From Polaromonas sp. (GTDB lineage: Bacteria; Pseudomonadota; Gammaproteobacteria; Burkholderiales; Burkholderiaceae_C), in contig NZ_JAQSDL010000097.1 of the NCBI RefSeq assembly GCF_029945895.1, positions 69,377-133,376 of the forward strand: a DNA stretch of 64,000 nucleotides, written 5' to 3'. The translations under genes were made by a program, and so were the position numbers. Under the pieces are notes generated by a model. The model was given only the letters and a program-made list of their open reading frames with translations. It made no database searches and was not told the DNA's origin. Shown here piece after piece: positions 17,950-26,506 of the stretch. Position 1 is the stretch's first letter; every line of letters starts with the position of its first letter.

Positions 17950-19128
17950 ATGACCACCACTCCCGACAGCGAACACGCTGAACAACTGAATGAACAACTG
18001 AACATGCTGCGCGAGAGCGCGCTGAGTTTCGCCACCAAGGAATCTCCACTGACTCGCGCCCGCGCCCTGCGCCGGCAGACGCCGGGCTTCGAACGCCGCT
18101 TCTGGGGCGCCCTGGCCGAGCAAGGCTGGACCGGGCTGCTGGTACCCGAAGCCATGGGCGGCTACGAGCAAGGCTTCGCCGAAATGGCCGAGGTGGTCGC
18201 CGCGCTCGCCACGCAGGTCGCGCCCGAGCCGGTGGTACCGGTGCTGGTCTTCGCGGGCCGCCTGCTGGCCCATGCGGGCAGCACCGAAACCGCCACCCGC
18301 CTGCTCACCGAAATGGCCGAAGGCCGCACCCTGCCCGCCGTGGCCTGGCAGGAAGACGTCACCGGCGCCAAAGACCGGCCAGGCCAGGCGACCACCCGGC
18401 TGGAGCGCCAGGCCGACGCCCTGCTGTTAAATGGCAACAAGCGCCATGTGCGCCCCGGCGCCGGCGCCGACGGCTATATCGTCAGCGCCACCGGTCCCCA
18501 AGGCCTGGCCCTGGTGTGGGTGCCTGCCGATGCGGCCGGCCTCGCCGTGAGCAGCCAGCCGCTGGCCGACGGCAGCTATGCCGCCCAGCTCGACCTCAAC
18601 AAGGTTCGCCTGCCCGCCAACCACCTGCTGGCCGAAGGGCCCACGGCCGTGGCCGCCCTAACCCGTGCCTACGACGAAACCCTGATCATGACCAGCGTCG
18701 AACTGCTGGCCCTGGTGCGCAGCATGCTGGCCATGACGCAGGACTACCTGCGCACGCGCATCCAGTTCGGCAAGCCGATTGGCACTTTCCAGTCGCTGCA
18801 GCACCGCGCCGTCGACCTGCTGATCCAGCAGGAACTGACCGCCAGCATCGTGACCCAGGCCCTGGCCCTGCTCGACGCCCCGGACGGCGACGCCAGCGCG
18901 CGCTCGGCCCTGGCCAGCCGCGTCAAGTCGCGCGCATCGGACGCCGGCTTGCAGGTGGCGCGCGAAGCCGTGCAACTGCACGGCGCCATCGGCGTGACCG
19001 ACGAGTACGACCTGGGCCTGTACCTGCAGCGCGCCCTGGTGCTGGCTGCCTGGCTGGGCAACGGCACCCAGCAACGCCGCCGCTACGCCAGCCTCACCCG
19101 CAACACCACCGCGCAGGAACACGCATGA
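17950..19128 (+). CDS. Acyl-CoA dehydrogenase, small-subunit (PimD-like) type
   Basis: 392-residue acyl-CoA dehydrogenase of the divergent small-subunit kind found in heteromeric enzymes such as pimeloyl-CoA dehydrogenase PimCD. N-terminal: QGWTGLLVPEAMGGYEQGFAE; middle domain weakly conserved (the TEPxxGSD signature is missing, reading WQEDVTGAKD); C-terminal LHGAIGVTDEYDLGLYLQRAL and WLGNGTQQR, with Asn at the Glu position. Stop overlaps the start of the large-subunit-type gene by four bases, supporting a complex. Pimeloyl-CoA is the BadI product of cyclohexanecarboxylate, so a (substituted) dicarboxyl-CoA substrate is plausible. Confidence 0.88.
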   Translation: MTTTPDSEHAEQLNEQLNMLRESALSFATKESPLTRARALRRQTPGFERRFWGALAEQGWTGLLVPEAMGGYEQGFAEMAEVVAALATQVAPEPVVPVLVFAGRLLAHAGSTETATRLLTEMAEGRTLPAVAWQEDVTGAKDRPGQATTRLERQADALLLNGNKRHVRPGAGADGYIVSATGPQGLALVWVPADAAGLAVSSQPLADGSYAAQLDLNKVRLPANHLLAEGPTAVAALTRAYDETLIMTSVELLALVRSMLAMTQDYLRTRIQFGKPIGTFQSLQHRAVDLLIQQELTASIVTQALALLDAPDGDASARSALASRVKSRASDAGLQVAREAVQLHGAIGVTDEYDLGLYLQRALVLAAWLGNGTQQRRRYASLTRNTTAQEHA

Positions 19129-20297
19129 ACACCATCTCATCCACCACCAGCACCGACTGGAATGCGCTGGACAACGACAGCTTCCGCGCCACCGTGCGCG
19201 AATTTTTCGAAACCCGGTATCCGGGCGAACTGCGTTACCCCAAACGGCGGCTGCGCTGGTCCGAAATCGGGCACTGGTACCTGACGCTCTCGAAAAAAGG
19301 CTGGGTTGCGCCGAGCTGGCCCACGCAATACGGCGGCATGGGCCTGAGTCCCGAGAAGCTCATCATCTTCATTGAAGAGCAGGAGCGCTGGGGCGTGGCG
19401 CGCGCGCCCGACATGGGCATCACCATGGTCGGCCCGCTGCTGATCAACCACGGTGACGAGGCGCAGCGCAGCTCTTATCTGCCCAAGATCATCGCTGGCG
19501 AGCACATCTGGTGCCAGGGTTACTCGGAACCCAATTCGGGCTCCGACCTGGCCAGCCTGCGCACCGAAGCCGTGGCCGATGGCGACGACTTCATCGTCAA
19601 CGGGCAAAAGACCTGGACCACGCTGGCGCAGGACGCCACCCACATCTTCCTGCTGGTGCGTACCGACAAATCAGCCAAGAAGCAGGAGGGCATCAGCTTC
19701 CTGCTGGCCGACATGAAAACGCCAGGCATCACGGTGCGCCCCATCCGCAACATCGCGGGCGCCGAAGATTTCTGCGAGGTTTTCCTGGAGAACGTGCGCG
19801 TGCCGCGCAGCAGCATCGTGGGTGAGTTGAACAAGGGCTGGACCATCGCCAAGGCGCTGCTCGGCTTCGAGCGCATCTTCCTGGGCAGCCCCAAGCAAAG
19901 CCAGTACGCGCTGGCGCGGGTGCAGGAAGCCGCGCAGCGCCTCGGCCTGTTCGAGGACACCGGCTTCGTGGACCGATACATCAAACTGGCACTGGACGTG
20001 GCCGACCTGGGCGCGCTCTACGGCCGCTTCATCGAGCAGGTCAAGCGCGGCGAAACCCTGGGCCCCGATGTCTCCATGCTCAAGCTCTTCGCCACCGAAA
20101 CCTATTCGCGCCTGGCCGACCTGCTGGTGGATGTCATGGGCTCGAGCGGCGGCACGCCCGGCTCCATTGACCTACCGGGTGGCGCGGTCGATGCCCTCAC
20201 CACCTTCTACAACGCGCGCCCGGCCACCATCTACGGCGGCAGCAACGAAGTGCAGCGCAACATCCTGGCCGCCAGCGTGCTGAAGCTGCCGTCATGA
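19125..20297 (+). CDS. Acyl-CoA dehydrogenase, large-subunit (PimC-like) type
   Basis: 390-residue acyl-CoA dehydrogenase. The frame is open far upstream, but ATG at 19125 (MNTISSTTST) overlaps the preceding stop (ATGA) and gives the family length. Signature GYSEPNSGSDLASLRTEAV, WTTLAQDATHIFLLVRTD, and C-terminal IYGGSNEVQRNILA with Gly at the EGT Glu position, all typical of the large subunit of PimCD-like or steroid-type heterotetrameric dehydrogenases. It likely forms an alpha2beta2 complex with the preceding gene product. Role in pimeloyl-CoA-like beta-oxidation is inferred from badHI nearby. Confidence 0.9.
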   Translation: MNTISSTTSTDWNALDNDSFRATVREFFETRYPGELRYPKRRLRWSEIGHWYLTLSKKGWVAPSWPTQYGGMGLSPEKLIIFIEEQERWGVARAPDMGITMVGPLLINHGDEAQRSSYLPKIIAGEHIWCQGYSEPNSGSDLASLRTEAVADGDDFIVNGQKTWTTLAQDATHIFLLVRTDKSAKKQEGISFLLADMKTPGITVRPIRNIAGAEDFCEVFLENVRVPRSSIVGELNKGWTIAKALLGFERIFLGSPKQSQYALARVQEAAQRLGLFEDTGFVDRYIKLALDVADLGALYGRFIEQVKRGETLGPDVSMLKLFATETYSRLADLLVDVMGSSGGTPGSIDLPGGAVDALTTFYNARPATIYGGSNEVQRNILAASVLKLPS

Positions 20298-20353
20298 GCG
20301 CCGCACGGCCGCCACCGTCTGACTTATCTACATCAACAACCAGGAGTCATTTC

Positions 20354-21274
20354 ATGAACAAAGGCATCATGCTGCAAGACAAGGTGGCCGTGGTCACCGG
20401 CGCGGGCCGGGGCATCGGCCGCGACATCGCATTGATGATGGCGGCGCAGGGCGCCAAGGTGGTGGTCAACGACATCGGCGCCTCGGTCGGCGGCGAAGGC
20501 AGCGACGCCAGCCCCGGCCAGCAAGTGGTCAACGAGATCAAGGCTGCTGGCGGCCAGGCCGTGCTCAGCACCGACAGCGTCTCGACCTGGCCCACGGCCA
20601 ACCGCATCATCGAGTGCGCGGCCGACACCTTCGGGCGCATCGACATTGTGGTCAACAACGCCGGTATCCTGCGCGACCGCCTGTTCTTCAACATGTCACC
20701 CGAGGAGTGGAGCGCCGTGATCGACGTGCACCTCAACGGCAGCTTCTTCACCTCGCGCGCGGCCGCCCCGCACTTCAAGACGCAAAAATCGGGCGCCTAC
20801 GTGCACATGACCTCGACCTCGGGCCTGATCGGCAACCTGGGCCAGGCCAACTATGCCGCCGCCAAGCTGGGCATCGTGGCCATGTCGCGCCACATCGCCG
20901 GCGACATGCAGCGCTACAACGTGCGCTCCAACTGCATCTCGCCTTTTGCCTGGAGCCGCATGATAGGCGCCATCCCCACCGACACGCCCGAGCAGCAGGC
21001 CCGCGTGGAAAAACTGAAAAAACTCGGCACCGAGCAGATTGCGCCCATGGCCACCTTTCTGGCCAGCGATGCCGCGGCCGACGTCACGGCCCAGATCTTC
21101 GCCGTGCGCGGCAACGAGATCTTCCTCATGAGCCAGTCGCGCCCGATCCGCGGCATGCACACCAGCGAAGGCTGGACACCCGAGACCATCGCCGAGCGCG
21201 TGCTGCCCGCGATGAAGCAGAACTTCTATCCACTGGAGAGCTCGAACATCGTGTTCTCCTGGGACCCGGTCTGA
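20354..21274 (+). CDS. SDR, MFE-2-like (3R)-hydroxyacyl-CoA dehydrogenase
   Basis: 306-residue short-chain dehydrogenase similar to the dehydrogenase half of eukaryotic multifunctional enzyme 2. Cofactor motif TGAGRGIGRD, NNAGILRD, and a complete catalytic triad: Ser in MTSTSG and YxxxK in QANYAAAKLGI. ATG at 20354 is preferred because AGGAGT precedes it; an ATG at 20294 is in frame but lacks a site. It should oxidise (3R)-hydroxyacyl-CoA to 3-oxoacyl-CoA. The hydratase-2 gene that makes its substrate follows at 21373, so the two genes reproduce a split MFE-2. Confidence 0.9.
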   Translation: MNKGIMLQDKVAVVTGAGRGIGRDIALMMAAQGAKVVVNDIGASVGGEGSDASPGQQVVNEIKAAGGQAVLSTDSVSTWPTANRIIECAADTFGRIDIVVNNAGILRDRLFFNMSPEEWSAVIDVHLNGSFFTSRAAAPHFKTQKSGAYVHMTSTSGLIGNLGQANYAAAKLGIVAMSRHIAGDMQRYNVRSNCISPFAWSRMIGAIPTDTPEQQARVEKLKKLGTEQIAPMATFLASDAAADVTAQIFAVRGNEIFLMSQSRPIRGMHTSEGWTPETIAERVLPAMKQNFYPLESSNIVFSWDPV

Positions 21275-21280
21275 GATGCG

Positions 21281-21372
21281 CGCCCCGACGTTTGCGGCTT
21301 TGCCGCTGCACTGCCCCCCGGGGGGGACTTGCCCTTCTTGGGGCGACCCGGCGAAGTGCGGCGCCTAGCATC
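21281..21372. repeat. GC-rich intergenic hairpin element (REP-like)
   Basis: The 98-base gap between the SDR and MaoC genes holds stacked short inverted repeats: GCGGC-TTT-GCCGC (21294-21306), C6G7 (21314-21326) and GCCC-TTCTT-GGGGC (21331-21344). It resembles a GC-rich dispersed intergenic repeat I associate with Comamonadaceae genomes; I cannot confirm copy number from this window. It may act as an mRNA processing or attenuation site within the operon. Confidence 0.5.
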
Positions 21373-22230
21373 ATGGCGATCAACTACGAGCACCTGATGG
21401 CATGGCCGTTCGAGGACGTGCGCCATCGCTACACGCAACGCGACACCATGCTGTATGCGCTGGGCATCGGCCTGGGCAGCGACCCGACCAACGAGACCGA
21501 GCTGCGCTTTGTCTATGAAAAGGACCTGCTGGCGCTGCCCACGCTGCCGGTGGTGCTGGGCTACCCGGGCATGTGGCTCAAGGACCCGGCCACCGGCGTT
21601 GACTGGGTGCGGCTGGTGCATGGCGAACAGGGCCTGCGCCTGCACCGGCCGGTGCCACCCGAGGGCGAGGTGATCGGGCGCACGCGGGTGAGCCAGATCA
21701 TCGACAAGGGGCCTGGCAAGGGCTCGCTGATTTACACCGAGCGCGCGGTGACTGACGCCGCCAGCGGCGCGCTACTGGCGACGCTGAGCTCGACCACCTT
21801 CTGCCGCGCCGACGGCGGCTTTGGTGGCCCGGCCGGCCCCGTCAAAGCCGTGCACGAGCTGCCCGCGCGCGCGGCCGACCACAGCACCGATTTCGCCACA
21901 CAGCCACGCGCCGCGCTGATCTACCGGCTCTCGGGCGACTACAACCCGCTGCATGCGGAGCCGGCAGTGGCGCGCGCGGCCGGCTTCGAGCGGCCCATCC
22001 TGCACGGCCTGGCCACCTATGGCATTGCCGGTTGGGCCCTCACCCAAAGCGTGTGCGGCGGCGACCCGAGCGCCCTGCAGTCGCTGGATGTGCGCTTTTC
22101 GTCACCGGTTTATCCCGGCGAAACGATACGCACCGAGATCTGGGTGGATGGCAAGGTCGTGTCGTTCCGCGCCCGCGCCGTCGAACGCGACATCGTCGTG
22201 CTGAACAACGGCCGCGCCGAGCTGCGCTGA
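21373..22230 (+). CDS. MaoC-type (2E)-enoyl-CoA hydratase 2
   Basis: 285-residue double-hotdog hydratase. The hydratase-2 motif is complete: YRLSGDYNPLHAEPAVARAAGFERPILHG (Asp and His catalytic, near residues 195-222), matching the hydratase half of multifunctional enzyme 2. It adds water to 2-enoyl-CoA giving (3R)-hydroxyacyl-CoA, substrate of the preceding SDR. ATG at 21373 gives the natural start (MAINYEHLM); the longer open frame upstream runs through the SDR gene and the repeat. Cytoplasmic beta-oxidation role is well supported; chain specificity unknown. Confidence 0.92.
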   Translation: MAINYEHLMAWPFEDVRHRYTQRDTMLYALGIGLGSDPTNETELRFVYEKDLLALPTLPVVLGYPGMWLKDPATGVDWVRLVHGEQGLRLHRPVPPEGEVIGRTRVSQIIDKGPGKGSLIYTERAVTDAASGALLATLSSTTFCRADGGFGGPAGPVKAVHELPARAADHSTDFATQPRAALIYRLSGDYNPLHAEPAVARAAGFERPILHGLATYGIAGWALTQSVCGGDPSALQSLDVRFSSPVYPGETIRTEIWVDGKVVSFRARAVERDIVVLNNGRAELR

Positions 22231-22293
22231 CATTCACTGATCTTTCTTCTCCCCTTTTTCCCAACTTTCCCATTTTTTTCAAGGAGCCTCAAG

Positions 22294-23097
22294 ATGAACT
22301 ACGCTGACTTTCAATTCCTCAAGTTCGAAAACAAGCCCAATGGCGTGCTGTTGATCACCATCAACCGCCCCGAGGTGATGAACGCCACCAATGCCCGCCT
22401 GCATTGGGAACTGACCAAGGTCTGGGGCGTCGTCAATGACGATCCAAAAACCAAGGTGGCGGTCATCACCGGTGCCGGCGACCAGGCCTTCTCGGCTGGT
22501 GGCGACCTGGATTGGGTAGGCAACATGGTCGGCAACCCCAAGGAAATCGCCAACACCATGACCGAGGCTGCGGACGTGGTCTACAACATGATGGCCTGCG
22601 ACAAGCCCATCATCTCGGCCATCAATGGCGTGGCCGTGGGTGCCGGTCTGGCGGTGGCCTTCCTGGCCGACATCAGCATCATGGCCGAGGAGGCCAAGGT
22701 CACCGACGGCCACGTCAAGATCGGTGTCGCCGCCGGCGACCACGCCGCGATCCTGTGGCCGCTGCTGTGCGGCATGGCCAAGGCCAAGTACTACCTGCTG
22801 ACAGCCGATTTCGTAACCGGCAAGGAAGCCGAGCGCATCGGCCTGGTCAGCCTGTGCGTGCCGCGCGCCGAGCTGATGGACAAGGCGATGGCCGTGGCCA
22901 ACAAGCTGGCCAATGGCAGCCAGCAGGCGATCCGCTTCACCAAGCGCTCCCTGAACGGCTGGATGAACCTGGCGCGCCCGATTTTCGAGAGTTCACTGGC
23001 GATGGAGATGCTGTGCTTCCTGGGTGAGGACGCCAAGGAAGGCGTGGCCTCGGTACGCGAGAAGCGCGCGCCCAAGTTCCCTTCCGCCCAACTGTAA
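22294..23097 (+). CDS. Crotonase-family protein lacking both hydratase Glu residues
   Basis: 267-residue enoyl-CoA hydratase/isomerase fold protein. Oxyanion segments [14 protein letters not shown] and [17 protein letters not shown] are conserved, but the first catalytic Glu of hydratases is Ala here (GAGLAVAF) and the second region reads [20 protein letters not shown] without the usual PE. It therefore may not be a classical hydratase; isomerase, hydrolase or ring-modifying activity is possible. It sits between the MaoC gene and an acyl-CoA dehydrogenase with an 18-base gap, so it acts in the same pathway. Confidence 0.9.
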   Translation: MNYADFQFLKFENKPNGVLLITINRPEVMNATNARLHWELTKVWGVVNDDPKTKVAVITGAGDQAFSAGGDLDWVGNMVGNPKEIANTMTEAADVVYNMMACDKPIISAINGVAVGAGLAVAFLADISIMAEEAKVTDGHVKIGVAAGDHAAILWPLLCGMAKAKYYLLTADFVTGKEAERIGLVSLCVPRAELMDKAMAVANKLANGSQQAIRFTKRSLNGWMNLARPIFESSLAMEMLCFLGEDAKEGVASVREKRAPKFPSAQL

Positions 23098-23115
23098 ATT
23101 AAGAAAGGAGTCCCC

Positions 23116-24282
23116 ATGGATTTCAACCTGACCCAGGAACAACGGATGATCTACGAGTACGGCGACCGTATCTCGAAGCAGTTCGACCACAACTACTGGA
23201 GAGGCTACGCCGAGAAGAACGAGCGCCCGACCGAACTGTACAAACAGATCACCGACGATGGCTTTCTCGGCATCATGGTGCCCGAGGCCTATGGCGGTGC
23301 CGGCCAGGGCATGACCGAGATGCTGCTGTTCATGGAAGGACTTTCCAACAACGGCATTCCGCTGCTGAATCTGGTGGTCGGCCCCACCATGACCATGGGC
23401 CTGCTGGCCAAGCATGCCAGCGAGGACATGAAGCGCCGCTTTCTGCCGGGCGGCTGCACCGGCGAGATCAAGTTCTGCTTCGCCATCACCGAACCCAACG
23501 CCGGCTCGAACTCGATCGAGATCACCAGCATCGCCAAGTCCGACGGCAAGGGCGGCTTCAAGCTCAACGGCCAGAAGGTCTTCATCACCGATGCCAATTG
23601 CGCCGACTACGCCATGGTCGTCACCCGCACCACGGCGCGCGCCGACGTGAAGAAGAAGACCGACGGCTTCACCATCTTCATGGTCGACATGAAGAAGAAG
23701 GGCATCAGCAAGACGCTGATTCCGATTGCGTTCCCGGTGCCCGAGACGCAGTGGCAGGTGTTCTTTGACGACGTGGCGCTGACCGAAGCCGACGTGCTGG
23801 GTGAGGTCGGCAAGGGCTTCAACATCCTGTTCGACACCCTCAACCCCGAGCGCATCATCCTGTCGGGCCTGTGCACCGGCGTCGGCCGCTTCGCACTGAA
23901 GAAGGCCGTGGCCTACGCCAACGACCGCAAGGTGTTCAACAATACCCCCATCGGCGCCTACCAGGGCGTGCAGCACCCGCTGGCGATGGCGCGCAGCGAG
24001 ATCGAGATGGCTTCGCTGATGGCGCTCAAGGCCGCTTGGGCTTTCGACCAGGGCCTGCCCGCCGGCGAATTTGCCAACATGGCCAAGTACGCCGCCGCCG
24101 AGGCCGGCATTCACGCCGTCGACAGCGCGATCCAGTGCTTCGGCGGCAACGGTTTCACCAAGGAATACGGCATGTACGATCTGTACGGCCTGGTGCGCCT
24201 GCTGCGCACCGCGCCGCTGAACCGTGAAATGGTGCTCAACCACATTGCCGAGCACGTGATGGGCCTGCCGCGCTCGTACTGA
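23116..24282 (+). CDS. Acyl-CoA dehydrogenase (LPxSY C-terminus subgroup)
   Basis: 388-residue acyl-CoA dehydrogenase, paralogue of the product of 16690. Signature AITEPNAGSNSIEIT, QKVFITDANCADYAM, and C-terminal FGGNGFTKEYGMYDL followed by RTAPLNREMVLNHIAEHVMGLPRSY in place of the EGT catalytic motif. AAGGAG lies just before the ATG. Same operon as 14623-25508. Two enzymes of the same unusual subgroup suggest successive dehydrogenations of related intermediates. Confidence 0.92.
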   Translation: MDFNLTQEQRMIYEYGDRISKQFDHNYWRGYAEKNERPTELYKQITDDGFLGIMVPEAYGGAGQGMTEMLLFMEGLSNNGIPLLNLVVGPTMTMGLLAKHASEDMKRRFLPGGCTGEIKFCFAITEPNAGSNSIEITSIAKSDGKGGFKLNGQKVFITDANCADYAMVVTRTTARADVKKKTDGFTIFMVDMKKKGISKTLIPIAFPVPETQWQVFFDDVALTEADVLGEVGKGFNILFDTLNPERIILSGLCTGVGRFALKKAVAYANDRKVFNNTPIGAYQGVQHPLAMARSEIEMASLMALKAAWAFDQGLPAGEFANMAKYAAAEAGIHAVDSAIQCFGGNGFTKEYGMYDLYGLVRLLRTAPLNREMVLNHIAEHVMGLPRSY

Positions 24283-24290
24283 CAGCCGCC

Positions 24291-25508
24291 ATGAGTACCA
24301 ATGCTCCCCTGCCCGCCTTCGGCGCCCTGGCCGGCCTGAAGGTGATCGACCTGTCGCGCGTGCTCGGCGGGCCCTACAGCGGCCAGATCCTGGCCGACCA
24401 CGGCGCGCAGGTCATCAAGGTCGAGCCGCCCGCCGGCGACGAAACCCGCGCCTGGGGCCCACCCTTTGCCGACGACGGCACGGCGGCCTACTACAACGGG
24501 CTGAACCGCAACAAGCGCGATATCGTGATCGACTTGTCGAAGCCCGAGGGTCGCGAGATCGTGCTCAAGCTGCTGGAAGACGCCGACGTGCTGATCGAGA
24601 ACTTCAAGATCGGCACGCTGGAGCGCTGGGGCATCGGCTATGAGCAGACGCTGCGCGAACGCTTCCCGCGCTTGATCCACTGCCGGGTCAGCGGCTTTGG
24701 CGCCGATGGACCGCTCGGCGGCGCACCGGGCTACGACGCGGTGGCACAGGCACTGGGCGGCCTGATGAGCGTCAACGGCACGCCGGACACCGGAGCGCTG
24801 CGGGTCGGGGTCCCGGTGGTGGACATCGCCACCGGCCTGTCGGCCGTGATCGGCGTGCTGCTGGCGGTGATCGAGCGGCAGCGCTCCGGGCGCGGGCAGT
24901 TCGTCGAGGCCACGCTCTACGACACAGCCGTGTCGCTGCTGCACCCGCAAAGCGCCAACTGGCTGCAGTCGGGCCAGACACCCAAGCTCAGCGGCAATGC
25001 GCACTCCAACATCGTGCCCTACGACAAGTTTGCCACCCAGACCTGCGAGGTCTTCCTGGGGATCGGCAACAACGGACAGTGGAAAAAGCTGTGCGAGTTC
25101 CTCGGCCGTCCCGAAATGGCCGACGAGCCGCGCTTTGCCACCAACGCCGAGCGTTTTCGGCACCGTGATGCGCTACGCGCCCTGCTCGAGGAGCACCTGC
25201 TGAAGGTGGATGGCGAGTGGCTGTGCCAAGAACTGCTGGCAGCCGGCATTCCGGCCGGTGCCGTCAGGACCGTTCCTCAGGTACTGACCGACCCCCACAC
25301 CCTGCACCGGGACATGGTCGTGCAGGTGGAGGGCGTGGCGGGCATCGGCATCCCGGTCAAGCTGTCACGCACACCGGGCCGGGCGCACAGCGCCCCGCCG
25401 CGCTTTGGCCAGCACACGCGCGAGCTGCTCATTGAACACGGCTACGGCGCCGCCACCGTTGACGCAATGATCGCGCGGGAAACCATCGTGGAACACGTTG
25501 AGGAATGA
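24291..25508 (+). CDS. Family III CoA-transferase (CaiB/BaiF)
   Basis: 405-residue type III CoA-transferase. Seen: N-terminal Rossmann-like region LKVIDLSRVLGGPYSGQILADHGAQVIKVE, SKPEGREI, and the nucleophilic Asp in GAPGYDAVAQALGG (about residue 151). C-terminal half includes LGIGNNGQWKKLCEFLG. It moves CoA between carboxylates without ATP, through an aspartyl-CoA thioester. Eight-base gap after the dehydrogenase gene; last gene of the block. It may recycle CoA from a pathway product onto the incoming acid, for example a dicarboxylate. Confidence 0.92.
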   Translation: MSTNAPLPAFGALAGLKVIDLSRVLGGPYSGQILADHGAQVIKVEPPAGDETRAWGPPFADDGTAAYYNGLNRNKRDIVIDLSKPEGREIVLKLLEDADVLIENFKIGTLERWGIGYEQTLRERFPRLIHCRVSGFGADGPLGGAPGYDAVAQALGGLMSVNGTPDTGALRVGVPVVDIATGLSAVIGVLLAVIERQRSGRGQFVEATLYDTAVSLLHPQSANWLQSGQTPKLSGNAHSNIVPYDKFATQTCEVFLGIGNNGQWKKLCEFLGRPEMADEPRFATNAERFRHRDALRALLEEHLLKVDGEWLCQELLAAGIPAGAVRTVPQVLTDPHTLHRDMVVQVEGVAGIGIPVKLSRTPGRAHSAPPRFGQHTRELLIEHGYGAATVDAMIARETIVEHVEE

Positions 25509-25544
25509 ACCCTGCCTGTCAGAGAGTAGGGAAACCCCCAGATA

Positions 25545-25560
25545 CCTAACTAATGTTAGG
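25545..25560. promoter_or_regulatory. Operator-like inverted repeat CCTAAC-N4-GTTAGG
   Basis: CCTAACTAATGTTAGG: perfect six-base arms with a four-base spacer, in the 200-base gap before the first HAAT importer operon. An AT-rich block with TAAAAT (25564-25569), a possible -10 hexamer, follows directly. Near-copies stand at 32818, 34636 and 37797, all before transcription-unit starts. Likely TetR-family operator (inference). Confidence 0.65.
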
Positions 25561-25708
25561 CTCTAAAATAAAAATCTTTTATGCAGAACAGAAATCGAGT
25601 CGGCAAGCTGCGCACAGGCAGATGGTCGACCGTGCAATGTCATAGGCACCTTCAGTGATCAACACCATCAGTACCAATAGCAGTACCAGAGAGCAGGGGT
25701 CGGCTCCG

Positions 25709-26506
25709 ATGCAAGCCAGCAACGAGGCACCAGCACCCGTCCTTGAATGCCGGGGGCTGGAGCGGCGGTTCGGCGGTCTGGTCGCGTTGACCGGGGTCAA
25801 TCTGCGCATCGAGCGCGGGGAGATCTTTGGCCTGGTCGGGCCCAACGGCAGCGGCAAGACGACCATGACCAACGCCATCACCGGCTTCTTCCCACCCCAG
25901 GTCGGCAGCATATGGCTCAATGGCCGCGACATCACCGGCATGGCGCCCCACAAGGTCGCCGCCCTGGGCGTGGCGCGCACCTTCCAGAACCTGGCGCTCT
26001 TCAACGGCATGAGCGTGCTTGACAACATCCTGCTGGGCCGCCACATCCACATGAAGCCCGGCGTGGCAAAAACCGCCCTGTATTGGTGGCTGGGTCGCAA
26101 GGACGAGATGGCGCACCGCCTCAAGGTCGAGGAAATCATCGATTTCCTGCAGCTTCAGAGCGTGCGTGACGAACTGGTGGACAGCATTCCGATCGGGCTG
26201 AAAAAACGCGTCGAACTGGCGCGCGCGCTGGTGGCCGAGCCCAGCTTCCTGGTTCTTGACGAACCCATGGCCGGCATGAACCAGGAGGAAAAGGAATACA
26301 TGGCGCGCTTTATTCTCGATGCGCGCGACGAGCGCCATGTCACCGTGCTGCTGATCGAGCACCACATGGACGTGATCACCGGCATCTGTGATCGCATGAT
26401 GGTGCTCAGCTATGGTGAAACCATAGGAACCGGAATTCCTGCCGAGGTGATGACGGATGAGCGCGTGATCAAGGCCTACCTGGGAGGTGCGCATGCAACG
26501 CACTGA
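25709..26506 (+). CDS. HAAT ABC importer ATP-binding protein (LivG type)
   Basis: 265-residue ATPase of a branched-chain amino-acid-type (HAAT) ABC importer. Walker A GPNGSGKTT near residue 50, LivG signature TFQNLALFNGMSVLDN, ABC signature degenerate (IPIGLKKRVELARAL), Walker B FLVLDEPMAG. ATG at 25709 (MQASNEAPAP) has AGGGG upstream and gives normal length; a GTG at 25655 would add 18 residues. It energises uptake with the permeases at 28443 and 29336. Its 3' end overlaps the ligase gene by 14 bases. The cargo is probably a carboxylic acid, given the embedded ligase. Confidence 0.92.
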   Translation: MQASNEAPAPVLECRGLERRFGGLVALTGVNLRIERGEIFGLVGPNGSGKTTMTNAITGFFPPQVGSIWLNGRDITGMAPHKVAALGVARTFQNLALFNGMSVLDNILLGRHIHMKPGVAKTALYWWLGRKDEMAHRLKVEEIIDFLQLQSVRDELVDSIPIGLKKRVELARALVAEPSFLVLDEPMAGMNQEEKEYMARFILDARDERHVTVLLIEHHMDVITGICDRMMVLSYGETIGTGIPAEVMTDERVIKAYLGGAHATH

